Both the position numbers and the translations under genes were made by a program. From Carallia brachiata (taxonomy: Eukaryota > Streptophyta > Magnoliopsida > Malpighiales > Rhizophoraceae): 64,000 nt of DNA. The notes under the pieces were generated by a model that saw only the letters and a program-made list of their open reading frames with translations, made no database searches and had not been told where the DNA came from. Below, one piece after another: positions 47,801 to 60,400 of this stretch; the first letter of the stretch is position 1; every line of letters begins with the position of its first letter. The stretch lies in assembly GCA_021464245.1 (NCBI GenBank), contig JADCRB010000004.1:3507141-3571140 (forward strand), read 5' to 3'.

Positions 47801-50800
47801 TTGGAGAAAAGCGTTATATAACTGCTGTTCAACTCTTGGGGATTTAAATCTTATTCCATGAAAAAATCAGTCCATAGTCATTAATCTTAATTCTGATGTA
47901 ACTTTTTGGGAAACTCTCGTTTCATGCCTCATAAATCATATGGATCATGATTATACTCTGTCTATGCATGGTCATCCTGTGCTTGTATGAAGTAGTTTTT
48001 GGATCAAAAAGCATAATTACTATTTCCCTAGTCTGTTTTGAGCCAATTCCTTTTGTTTATCGGATTTTAGGGGTGCAGAAAATAATAGTTCTTGAATTTG
48101 ATGCTATATCACAGGAACCCTTTTGTTTTTTATTCCTTCTCTTTTTGTGGTGGTCATTTATGACCACGTCATTTTCTTCTGCATTTTTATAGGTTTTAGC
48201 TTCAGAGGATGATCAGGATGCTTTAACAACCGATCCTGACGAACTTATTGACTCTGAAGACAGTGAGGGAATAAGTGGAGATGAAGAAGATATCTTTAGA
48301 AATCTTCTTTCTAGGGCTGGTTTTCACCTCACATATGGTGACAATCCTTCACAACCACAGGTTACCCTTAGAGAAAAGCTTCTAATGGATGCTGGTGCAA
48401 TCGCTGGTTTCCTGACTGGACTACGTGTTTATCTTGATGACCCTGCTAAAGTAAAGCGGTTACTTCTACCAACCAAGCTTTCTGGCAGCAATGATAGCAA
48501 GAAGACCACGAAGCCTGATGAATCATCTCCCAGCTTGATGAATTTGTTGATGGGAGTTAAAGTTCTGCAGCAGGCAATTATAGATCTACTTTTGGACATA
48601 ATGGTTGAATGTTGCCAACCTTCAGAAGCCAGTTCCAATAGTGATATAACTGATGCAAACTCTAAGCCTTCTCTTGATAGCAGTGGATCCGCCAGCCCAT
48701 TGGAATCTGATAGGGAAAGTGGAGCTACAGAATCTGCTCAATTTCCTGTATATGAGAGATTGGATTTTGGTGTTGATGATGCTAACAGTGCATCTGCTGT
48801 ACAAAGCTCTGATGTTAATGGGATTGATATGCCTGCAAAAGCTCTTTCTGTACAAATTATCTATCCTCCTGTGGCCACAGCAACATCTTCTTTGGAAAAT
48901 GCTTCCCTCCGTTCTAAGGTATGGATTGTACTGCTTAAGTGATAAACTTCCTTGCTTTATTATCATTATTATTATTATTATTATTATTATTCTTATTGTT
49001 ATGCTGTATAAACTGCTTGAAAAAGTTGAATTTGCAGACAAAGTGGCCAGAACAGTCAGAGGAACTCTTAGGATTGATTGTAAACTCACTCAGAGCCCTA
49101 GATGGTGCTATTCCTCAAGGCTGCCCTGAGCCAAGACGAAGACCTCATTCTGCTCAAAAGATTGCTCTTGTTTTGGATAAAGCCCCTAAGCATCTGCAGC
49201 CAGATCTTGTTGCTTTAGTTCCCAAACTGGTGGAGCATTCTGAGCATCCACTGGCAGCTTGTACACTTCTTGAAAGACTCAGAAAGCCTGATGCGGAACC
49301 TGCACTAAGGATACCTGTAAGATATTTTTTGGAGAAGTACCTGTTTTTGTTTGCTTTTATGGCCCATTTTGCTGGCTGGTTTTTGTTTTGAGTTTCATGC
49401 TTGAAATATAAATCTCACAAACTGTTAGCACATATTTCATTTTTGAGGATCATTTGTGTATACTCTCCATCCTGTGTCCACTGCTACATATGTTATTGGG
49501 CCATTCCGATGTTTTTTTATTTCTCAGGTTTTTGGTGCTCTTAGTCAACTTGAATGTGGCAGTGATGTGTGGGAACGTGTCCTTTTCGAGTCTATTGAGT
49601 TTTTGGCCGACGCAAATGATGAACCTCTTGCTGCAACCATGAATTTTGTATTTAAAGCCGCATCCCAGTGCCAACATCTTCCTCAAGCAGTATGCTTTTC
49701 TTTTGCAACTTTCATATTCTATTGTCTAACTTGATATCCTTCTTGCGTACCTTACATTCTTTTTTCTCTTCTGTAGGTCAAATCCATTCGTGTTAGGCTA
49801 AAAAGTTTGGGCGCTGAAGTGTCGCCTTTTGTCCTGGAATTTTTATGTAAAACTGTAAATAGTTGGGGAGATGTTGCTGAAACCATACTCAGAGATATCG
49901 ACTCTGAGGATGACTTTCCAGATGATTGCTCTACATTGCCTTGTGGGCTTTTCTTGTTTGGTGAAAATGAGCCAACTTCTGAAGAGTTTCATGTGGTGAA
50001 TGAGCAGGCTTTTGGTGCAACATGTCATTTTTCCGATGTCTACATGCTGCTTGAGATGTTATCTATACCTTGCCTTGCTGTTGAAGCCTCTCAAACATTT
50101 GAGAGAGCTGTAGCTCGAGGAGCTATTGTAGCTCAATCTGTAGCAATGGTTTTGGAAAGGCGCCTTGCTCAGAGATTGAATTTTAATGCCAGATTTGGCG
50201 CTGAAAATATTCAGCATGCAGATGTTATGATAGATGGAGAAGTGAGTGAACAATTGAGGATCCAACAAGATGATTTTTCAGTTGTTCTTGGTCTTGCTGA
50301 AGCATTGGCCCCTACTAGCGACCTTTGTGTGAAGGGGTTCGTGAAGATGCTTTACACGATTTTATTTAAATGGTATGCTGATGAGTCTTATAGAGGGAGA
50401 ATGCTAAAGAGACTTGTTGATCGTGCCACCAGTACTACAGATAATGGCCATGATGTAGATCTATTCTTGGATATATTGGGAATCTTAGTCTGTGAGGAAC
50501 AGGAAATAGTTAAGCCTGTACTGAGCATGGTGCGGGAGGTTGCTGAACTTGCAAATGTTGATCGGGCAGCTCTTTGGCACCAACTATGTGCCAGGGAAGA
50601 TGAAATTATTCGTGTTCGAGAAGAGAGGAAGGTAGAAATTTCTAACATGGTTCGGGAAAAAGCTATTCTGTCTCAAAAATTGAGTGAGTCTGAGGCTACC
50701 AACAACCGACTGAAGGTACTTTACATTTCATTGTCATTATCGGGTTTCACTACTACTGGTCAACTTTTTGGCCTCACTCAAATTTGTCCTGAAATAACAG

Positions 50801-52645
50801 TCAGAACTGAGGGCTGAGGCCGATCGATTTGCTTGCGAAAAGAAGGATCTTTCTGAACAAATACAAGAAGCTGAGAGTCAGCTTGAGTGGTTACGATCAG
50901 AGCGGGATGATGAAATTGCAAAACTCACAGCTGAAAAGAAAGTTCTTCAGGATCGTCTTCATGATGCTGAAACACAACTCTCCCAATTGAAGTCCCGGAA
51001 AAGGGATGAATTAAAGGTAGCTTGTTCTTAGTTTACTTGTTATTCTGCTTCCATATTTTGTTCTGGTGCATTTATTCTTATTGGAAATCCATCTTGGCTT
51101 GCATGTATTTTCCCTCTGTAATGTTCTCTTCTTTTTTCTCTGTTTCCCCTATATTGATGATTCCGTGACACCATTTTGCAATATTTTGAATGCAGTTGGC
51201 ATGAATTTAACTGTCCACTCGTAAGCTTCTGATTTCTGTTCTTGCTGTTTTTGGCAATAGATCAACTTTTGTTTAGTGATTATATCAGCAGTCTTAATTA
51301 CTAGACTTGGTTTGCTATTCTCCCAAGTTAGAAGTCTAATTTTTGCTGTATCTTGAGCATGCTTTTTACGGAGCTAAAGTCTGCAAATAAAGATTCCTGT
51401 AATGTTTGTCTTCAGCAACTGATGCGTATCCAGTTTGTATATTCACATCGAATGCTTCTCTTTGTACATGCTATAGGAAGTTGAGGTTTTTAAATTAAAA
51501 TTCATGCTATTAGTTGAGTGTGGGATTTCTAGTGTTGAGATTGTTTGGCTGTTGGCTGACATTACTGTGCCAATGATATTGACTGCTACATGGCAGTCTT
51601 TGCTGACAATGCTTTGTGAATCTGACAGAGAGTACTGAAGGAGAAAAATGCTCTTGCTGAAAGGCTAAAGGGCGCTGAGGCTGCCCGGAAAAGATTTGAT
51701 GAGGAATTGAAACGGTATGCCACAGAGAATGTGACTCGGGAGGAAATTCGTCAATCATTGGAGGATGAAGTTCGGAGATTGACAAAAACGGTTGGGCAAA
51801 CTGAAGGGGAAAAGAGGGAGAAAGAGGAGCAGGTTGCACGATGTGAAGCATATATTGATGGAATGGAATCAAAGTTGCAGGCTTGCCAGGTATTTTTTCT
51901 TGTATAGGTTGTGCCTTTTTAGCATTTCTGGTTCATCTCTCTCATCATCTATGTCATCATCCTGCTATTGCAAAAGCTGTTTTGACGGGATTGAGTATGA
52001 CATTCATTTGGTGGCGTAATATGAAGTGCTTGGTTATGTAGAGCAGATGGAATTGCATCTTCTCATATTTCTATTCGAAAGATGATAGAATTTTGAAAAG
52101 ATCATACATTGAGCTGAGTTTTAACTTCATCTAGTTAATGATTTGTTTGTGGGCATTCTCAGAACCTTTATGATCCATAACCTTTCACCTTATCTTTGCA
52201 GTTTGCCTAAAAAAAGGGTTCTCGCTCTCTCAACCTATTGACCTTTTCTGATGTTTTTGACTCTTGTTGCGGGATTGATGTTTGGACTTCTCTTTTGCAG
52301 CATTATATTCATACTCTCGAGGCTTCCCTTCAAGAAGAAATGTCAAGGCATGCTCCTCTTTATGGTGCTGGATTGGAAACATTGTCAATGAAGGAGTTGG
52401 AGACGATATCACGTATTCATGAGGAAGGGCTCAGGCAGATTCATGCCATCAAACAGCGAAATGGGAGTTCTGCTGCCAGTCCGCTTGTTAGCCCCCATAC
52501 CCTACCTCACAACCATGGGTTGTATCCTACTGCTCCATCTCCAATGGCCGTTGGATTACCCCCTTCAATCATCCCAAATGGTGGTGGGATCCATGGCAAT
52601 GGACACGTTAATGGTGCAGTTGGACCATGGTTCAATCATACCTAA
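44891..52645 (+). CDS. TRAF-like protein with four MATH domains and a C-terminal coiled coil
   Basis: Ten exons: 44891-46255, 46861-47334, 47432-47732, 48193-48918, 49038-49316, 49528-49689, 49777-50715, 50801-51016, 51629-51889, 52301-52645. A Ser/Pro/Ala-rich N-terminus precedes four MATH/TRAF-C domains at about residues 69-207 (CRWTVQNFPRVKARALWSKY), 243-390 (GKFTWKVHNFSLFKE), 412-560 (GKFTWRIENFTRLKD) and 578-708 (SSFTWRVENFLSFKE). An acidic segment, a large helical region and a coiled coil (about 1375-1600) follow. The end is GAVGPWFNHT. One base is missing near 45824-45827 (after DRSCW) and one in the T-run 47678-47683. Restoring both gives 5070 nt, 1689 residues, matching a large plant family (AT2G25320 type). 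The role is unknown; MATH domains bind partner proteins, and other plant MATH proteins act in protein turnover. Confidence 0.88.
48965..48991. repeat. (ATT)n microsatellite in intron 4 of the TRAF-like gene
   Basis: About nine ATT units just after the donor of the intron between 48918 and 49038. Confidence 0.9.
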
Positions 52646-53029
52646 AATTGTTGTGGGAAACTTGATGCCAAACGAAGGCATTTGAAGGCCTGATAGGGCA
52701 TGTTACATCTCAATGTGAATGGGATGTTTTTTCTGAGTTTTTTGCTTGGCATTTTGACCGTTGGGGCTGTTGGAACACTTGAAAAAAAAAAAAAAAAATG
52801 AAGAATACACCCTGAGGGATCGAGGGATTGACAGGATAGTGATTTAGGATACGGTATGCAAGGGAGTGAGTCCAACAGTACTAGCACCTGCAAATGTCAT
52901 GCTTGTGTCTTTTTTATAAAAGCTTATTAATAGGCTTCTTCAAAAGTTTTTTGGAGTTTTTAAGCTTGATTCGTTTCGATTGGAGCATTTTATCATTCCC
53001 TTTTCATAGAAAATAATTCTTCTTTTTTA

Positions 53030-53270
53030 GACAAAATGGGGAGGCAGGGTGGTTCTCCCACAATTCCGTCCGGGAGGATTGAGCCGCGTATTCTGCAATG
53101 CGTGACTGAGCCTTTACACTAAGCCTAAAGGCAAGCATATCCCAAGTTGCCTGACAAGAGTCACTGATCCAGGATCCAAGAGGTGGTGTATGTTTGGCCC
53201 TACTTTGTGTCGCGGGCATTCGAGCAATCGTCAAATGATCACTACGCAAGTGGTTTTGCTACTTGATTCA
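53030..53270. other. less AT-rich island of unknown origin
   Basis: The composition shifts from AT-rich spacer to roughly even GC for about 240 bases. A minus-strand frame (about 53249-53004) stays open across it. The peptide (KHTPPLGSWISDSCQATWDM region) matches nothing I recognise. Possibilities are an organelle fragment, a transposon piece or a relic exon. Confidence 0.35.
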
Positions 53271-53845
53271 CACACAAGATGGTACAAAATAATTCTAAAC
53301 CAGCAATTTAATCACTTGGACAATAACTGATCTGCACAGCCACTGCTTGAATGGCCGGTGTCCCAAATACCTTTTTTCTTCCTAAGTTTTAAGAATTCCG
53401 AGGTAGACGAATGTGTTGTGGACTGCCCGATGGCGTTTGAACTCTAAGATGTGTATGCAAATGAAGATAAAAAAACGGTACTGCCGGTGCAAGATTATTG
53501 TTCCGTGGGGATTGCTTCTAAGCATGGTTAAAAGTTATTTTTTCCTGCCAAAAATGACTGGCAAGAAAATGGAAAACGGAGAAGAGCTTCCAATCCCAAA
53601 GACATCTCAAATCCAACAAAATCCGTGTGTAAATTTGGTGGATAAGAATTTGCACCTGTCCCTCTTAATTAGGCGCTTGTCACTTCTTTTAATTATTTAT
53701 TTATTAGATAATCGGTATTGAAACTAAAAATTAAAAACCTTCAATCTTAAAAGACAATCGGAGTATTAATTGAATTACAGCTCATTGCTTATTTTATTTA
53801 TTTTCCTTCTTCCTCAAGTTTTTAACAACGTCTTTAAACCTAAAC

Positions 53846-53849
<4 letters not shown>

Positions 53850-53879
<30 letters not shown>
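53850..53879. repeat. (TC)n microsatellite
   Basis: A pure dinucleotide tract of about 15 units in the spacer between the TRAF-like and XPB genes. Confidence 0.9.
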
Positions 53880-53882
<3 letters not shown>

Positions 53883-55569
53883 TGGGCATATTGATCAGAT
53901 TTGCTGGGAGTTTGCCTAAGCTGTTTATACATAATCTAGCCATATTGCTCTCACTCTGTATAGGAGTTTCTCAGGTGTGTTCCATTTGTTCTTCTTCGTC
54001 TCCTCTCGCATTGATCAGATCAATATCTAGATGCACACACCATGACCTTGCTGATTTGACTTAGATTGCAATTTTTGTTCGTGCAATTTAGCAATCACAT
54101 GTATCGTGCAATTAAGCAATCATAACATGTATACGATATTTTGTTCATACAATTTAAAATTGAGAGCTATAAAAAATCTTCTCGCTATAAGAAGTTAGAG
54201 ATATTCCATTCTCTTTTATTTTAAGAGGGAAGGAGAGAGGTAGGAAGCTATTAGTCCCTTATTGTTGAGGGTCCCTTTTTTAGAATCTCTTTTTTTTTTC
54301 TGTCCGTTCCCTCTTATTTCTTTTCTTCGCCCTCTTGGTTTCTCCTTTCTTTCTTCTTTACTGTGTTCGTTCTCTTTTTATCATTGTTAGATTCGATTAC
54401 ATAAGAGTCACCCTTAGCCTTCCCGCCACTATTGGAACTAGATCCGCCTCCCTCATGCCACCACAACTGCCACAGACATTGTCCTCGCTGCCCTTTGGCC
54501 GCATTCGCCTCATTTGGATTAGATTGCGAAAGGGTTTTGTTGTGTTTGTTTAGTACGGATGATATTTGCTTGTTGTTTGTGTTTTTGTGTAAAATGGAGT
54601 TTAGCATTTTAGGAAATTATTGTTGGACATAGCCAATTGGTTTCTGTTACAAGTTCGTTAATGTGTAATTTAGCCAATCGAACATATTGTTCTTTTATTT
54701 TGTGCAAATTTTTCTAATGGTTCTGTGTTAAATTTGTGTATAGATTCAAATGATTTTAATGTCTATAATAAAAAGAAAAGACATTTAAATAGCAATAAGT
54801 AACAGTAAAGAGATATAAATAGATTGATATTAAAAAAAAAATTATTAAATATTATTAAATAAATTACGTAATTAATTTGTAACTACTTAAAATTAAATTA
54901 CGTAATAAAACTCTAATAAAACTCTATTTGCGAAAGGTTATACCCAAAATTTTTGTAGCAAAAATTATAAAACTCTTAATTCCAACAACTACGATTCAAA
55001 TTCTAATATCTACTGAAATGAAGATTTTTCCTTTTGTTTTTATCAGACGGAAAGAAGATTATAATATTTAACGGAATTTTGTGGATCCCCTAACTTCTGG
55101 ATCCCCATTTGAATTGTAATTCTGTAACAACAATTCCCTGACCACATATACGTGGGCCGACCATACCGTTAAAGGAACTTCTACCTTCTCCACAGCCCAT
55201 AATAGTTGGGCCCAATTTAAGCCCAGAACCAATCTACCCCAAGGCCTCATGCCAACTAGATCCAAATTAAACCACCATGCCATCTTGAAATCTTAATGCA
55301 TCTAGCCCGCTTCTGTCGGATGTGAAAATAGCCAGAATAATTCAAGCGACTTGTCGGTCAATTGTTAGTTTTGCTTCACTTAGGTTGCATTGCCCAAAGC
55401 AAAGTGCCTCAAAGTCTCAAACTTGAAAATTGAAGTTTTGTTTACAGCTCTTCCATCAGCACATAACATACTGGTAAGAGGCATACAACGCATCTTCATG
55501 CATGTAATATCCGTCCAGCAACGACATTTCTGTCTACGGAGGAAATGAAAATTGGCCTAAAGGGAAAGA

Positions 55570-55588
55570 GGGGGGGGGGGGGGGGGGG
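55570..55588. repeat. poly(G) tract
   Basis: Nineteen consecutive G, followed by TGGGTGGGT. Such a run could form a quadruplex. Its exact length is unreliable in an assembly with homopolymer errors. Confidence 0.8.
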
Positions 55589-55818
55589 TGGGTGGGTTAA
55601 CACTGGAATCCAAGAGGCTGTTTAATTTGGATGGATTAGACAGTCGCCAAAAGCTAAAACATAATCATATGATCATGTCTGATGTCGACACTGACTTCAT
55701 ATGCGAGTTACTGATTCATGGTCTCCATAGGATGTGTATCAGCTAAGTACCCTGCCAATCCACCAATCTCGAGGTAAAGCAAGATAGCAAGAGCTGCCAC
55801 GAACAAGTACGTAACATC

Positions 55819-57391
55819 TCAGCCATAACGTCTCTTGAACAAATAATGGCGCTTGGATGGATCCTTGGGTTTGCCCTTTGCCTGTCCCTGTACGTGTTTG
55901 CCCTTTCCAGTACTGCAGAAAATTGGTGATAATCACAATGACTACTTGGGCATGTACTGGAGCAATTATTATACTCGGATTCTTTTTGGTGCAGGGTTGA
56001 GGTTTGATTGACCTTAGTTATAAATGAGAAGATACAAGAAACACATACCTGTATTCCATATAGACCATTCCATTTGCACCTGACATTGCACTCATGGATC
56101 CTGCAGAGCGACGAGCTTTATGAAGGGCTATGTCATCCGCATCTTCTTCCAATTGCTCTAAACCAACAGCGTCGTCACCAGCACTCAGAACCTGATACAT
56201 CCAACAAGTCAAAAAATCCTAATTTCGAATGGCATATGAGAAGTCAAATGGCAAGGACAAAAGAGACCTTAGCAAGAAGCGCCAACTGCTCATCAAGACT
56301 ATGGTAGTTCAAATCAGCTCCCGAATCAGGTGGCGGCAAGCTTGTAATAACCTTCACAACAAAAGCCAATCACAAGAACTTTTAGTCCTAGTAAAATAGT
56401 TGACATGCTAATTTAACTCATAAACAACAAACAAAAGCTTAACTTTATAATATGTCGTTCCAAGAACTTATGTGATCACTAGTTTCACCATCAATTTGGA
56501 ATGGATTTAATAATAATGCACTGATATGTTGTACCTTGAAGCTATAACCTTGATCAATCAAAAACTGCTGCCTTTTTGTTGAGTAATACATCTCCTGCAT
56601 AAAAAAGAGATAATCAAGCTTGATCAATATTGCAACAGGAAAAACCTTGTCTGAGACTTATCATGAAAGTGACGTAGAATTATCCAAGAATTAGAAGAAA
56701 AATAGATGCGCACTACCTGTGTATCAGTGGAAACCAATGAATAGAAGAATGCATTGTACTCTTCTTTTCCTCCGGCCATCCTATCTTCAAGTCTACCCTG
56801 TCCCAGATGACATTCAATGTCAATGACTACTAGCAACTTAGAAGGTTAAGAGATCAATCTTTGTCGGCTGCTTAGCTTTGTCCATAAAAGACAACAACAA
56901 CATTCACATGTCTACCAGCATGATTGTCCACATTAGATATTAAGAACCTCGTACTTACAACTATATTATTCAAACTAACCGCCCAAGCAGAAGGGAAAAA
57001 AAATTCTGCTCAAAGTTCAGCAGGAACGCATTTATCATCTTTATCGCTAATCTAGTTGGAGTTGAAGAAACCAGACTGTTGATGGATAACAACAAAATTT
57101 TTTCACCCGAGTCTTAATCATTCAAAGGTTCTGAATGTTGTCAAGCAAGCCAAGTTAATATTCTACAGGAATAGAATATTATGCTAACCTTTGCCCTAAG
57201 AATACGACCCAACCGTTGGGCTTCTTGTCGTCTTGAACCAGCATGAGACGAAATTTGAATGATTACATTTGCCTCTGGAATATCTATTGAGTTATCACCC
57301 ACCTGTTAACAAAAGAAATATGGTATTTTCCAACAGTGACAGATGCAGCCAACAAAATGAACCATTATGGTGAGTGTCGGGGTGTGTGTTC

Positions 57392-57433
<42 letters not shown>

Positions 57434-60400
57434 GGAAATGGAAATAAAACCAGCAGCAAACTTGTCATATAAGCAAGACGCCAACCCTTTCTATGGTTGG
57501 GTTGGGTCCCTTTTTTCGGGCTCTTTTTTGGGGGGTGGGGCGGACAGGGGGGGTCAATGACAAGAAAACTGTTCAAAATCAAACCAAAACAAGTACAAAA
57601 ACCAAAAATTAAAATCAGAGTAATTTTTGAAATTCATACCTTTGACAGAAAGATGGTATTTACTTCTCGACTAGTTTTAAAAGCCTGGAGAATTTTTGTC
57701 CTCTCAGCATGGCTTCATAATTAAAATATAATGTTGTTAACGATTGAAACAATAGAAGTAGGCTTTTCAAAGCAACTTGTAGCCACAAATACCTTGTAGC
57801 ACCATAAATCATGGGCTTGCGAAGTTTCATTGCATATTCTGTGAGCGCAAAAAGATTGTCAGCAAACACAATTATCTTATCACCACGCTGCTGTTCATGG
57901 AACCGTATGAGAAACTCGCATGCCCTGAACTTGTTAGGGTTCATCACATAGAGTGCCTAAAATGCATAACAGAAAATTAAAATCCAGGAAGGAGAAAAAA
58001 ACGACTAACCAAACAAAAGTACGCTTACATGTTAGCAACCAGGGTATCCATTCACTGATTTACCTGCTTCTTCTTGGAATTTTCTTTCTTTAGGTATTCT
58101 GCAAAAAACTCTTTTGTCATTGGACACCATACTTCAGCACACTGCACATTTGCAATAAATCCTCCCTTTACTAGATCCAACCAGTTTGCTTCATACAATT
58201 TGGGACCAATAAGGAAGTTCAAATCTGTAATCCTTTCGTCCTCTCTCACAAGTGTTGCTGCAATTTCATTAGCCAGAACGATTCACTTTCCCAGGGGCAA
58301 AAAAAAAAAAAAAGATAATGGGTAAACAAAGGAAATGCATCTAAAATGAAATCATCAGAACATACCAGTTAGCCCAAGTTTGCAATGAGATTTAGTAAGG
58401 CTAATGACTTTACGAAACATATGAGCAGGAACCACATGCACCTAACCAAAAGAGAAAAAATAACAAATTTCATTTTCAAAATGAAAAACTGAGAAAAATT
58501 CGAAAAATTCGAAACATTACATGAAAGATGGTATTATTTCAGTGGTCACCTCATCCATTAGAAGCAGTCCCCATTCCCTATTTCTTATTTCTTCAATAAT
58601 CTTTTCAGATTCTTCAGATCGTTTGCCACCAAAGGCAACCATATTATATGTTGTCACAACCACCCCTGCATTTCCTTGAAATCTTTCTTTGCTGTCAGAA
58701 GTGAAGCGACAAATCTGCTGCTCTTGGATGGTTGACCACAGACTAAACTGGAAGGCCCATTGATCCACAGAAACAGCATTTGTAGCTAAACAAAGGCAAC
58801 TTTTCTTTATGCGGCATGCTGCAGAAACACCGACCAGCGATTTTCCAGCCCCACATGGTAGTACAATAATGCCAGATCTTGCTCTACCTGGCAAAATCAA
58901 CCACCATAAAAAGTTAATCTTCCCAAGAAGAAAACGCTTGTTAAGTTTAGTGATCACCACCTTAACTACTGCAGCAGGTAATATGCTGAACTCAAAATCA
59001 GTTTTACCATTTCCAAACATTTTACTAAGGCTCTTCTCTTGGTATGGTCGTGGACGTGCAGTTGGCTTTAGTTCCATATTGAGATCAGGATTGACCTGCA
59101 ACATCAATATAGCATAAAAATATATTGGAACTAGGTATATAATTTTTTTTTTTTCTTTCTTGGTGCTTCAATTTTGTTGCAGTAAAACTTCTAACATTGG
59201 CATCACCAACGACTCGTGTGCTGACATGACCATTACTTTCCAGAAACTGGTTCATCAAATTTTACTGAGACATACTATTCACATCAAGGTGGAGATTAGA
59301 ACTTACAGTATCATTTCTGAAATCATATTCTTCCAACATGGGATAATTTAAAGCATTTGGCAAGCATCGCTGCTTTACATTTTCAACCTGTCAGCAACCA
59401 AAAAAAAGTAAACAAAAATTCTCAGAAAAAAATTTCCACTAACCATCAAGGATTCAAATTTTGTGAAGATTAAACGCACTAGTGAAAACATGCTCTACCC
59501 AACAATTACAGACTAGGAAAACTCTTATTTGAAATAGTATCAAAAGCCTTATCACTGAAGCTATAAGCCTTCTCATTAAAATTAAATCCAAAGTCTGTAT
59601 TAAGTATTAATCTGCAGACCCAACAAGGTAAACTGGTGTCTTTAAGCCCAGACATCTAGCTTTACTTAATTCATCAACTGCTGTCAATCAGTAGCAATTT
59701 CAGGCAACGTATGTATATCTTTTTTGCATGTGGCATTGTGGCTGCGTGCAGAAGGGGAGAGCAGGGGCACACAATTTTTGTTAGAAAAACGAAACCATAC
59801 GAAGATGTTCATACGAATGTACATAAAACTAATAGTGACATAATTCCACCTCAAGATATCAAGGATAAGATGGACTAAGTCATTTACTCGTAGTATGCCA
59901 TGAAAAACTTTTAATGGGGGCAAAAGAGAGTTCAAAATTACTGAGATTGAATAATTGAACTCAAGGAATAAAGGAAACGAAAAACCTAATCAACTACATA
60001 GTTCGTCCCAAAAACCACGCTTACCTGAGAAGGGGAAATTTCAAATGAGTGAGTTTCTTTTTCTTCAGCTGCAGCTGCCAACTCTGCTTCGTTGAGTAAA
60101 TCATTATGGCCAGTTCCCATTTCTCCTGCAGTTTTGCCGATGGTAAATCCATCGTGTCCTTGTATATTCTACAGAGCAGTAGAACCATAAATTATATCAG
60201 AATCAATTCAGATGGCATAGAAATGAAAAGTGATAACCGAGGGAGAATCAAAATGACTTCTAACGATGAACAATCCAAATGCTAATTAGTTTTACTTATG
60301 AATGAACAGGCCAGTAACTGCACTTTGGGAAATTAAATAAACTGCTGTTTTAGTTTCTTGAACTAACACCTTATTATATTGATTGCATGTTAGCCTACAC

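Larger units (their letters stand above)
52646..55818. other. convergent intergenic region between TRAF-like and XPB genes
   Basis: It contains the 3' untranslated region of the TRAF-like gene, a less AT-rich segment at about 53030-53270 (listed separately), a CT microsatellite (53850-53879) and a G-run of 19 (55570-55588). A minus-strand open frame at 55283-55068 (MAWWFNLDLVGMRPWGRLVL at its start) is unrecognised and not called as a gene. Confidence 0.5.

Noticed and set aside
55068..55283. A minus-strand frame with a hydrophobic, Trp-rich start
   Set aside because: No recognisable domain and no flanking exons; could be a repeat fragment but nothing supports a gene.
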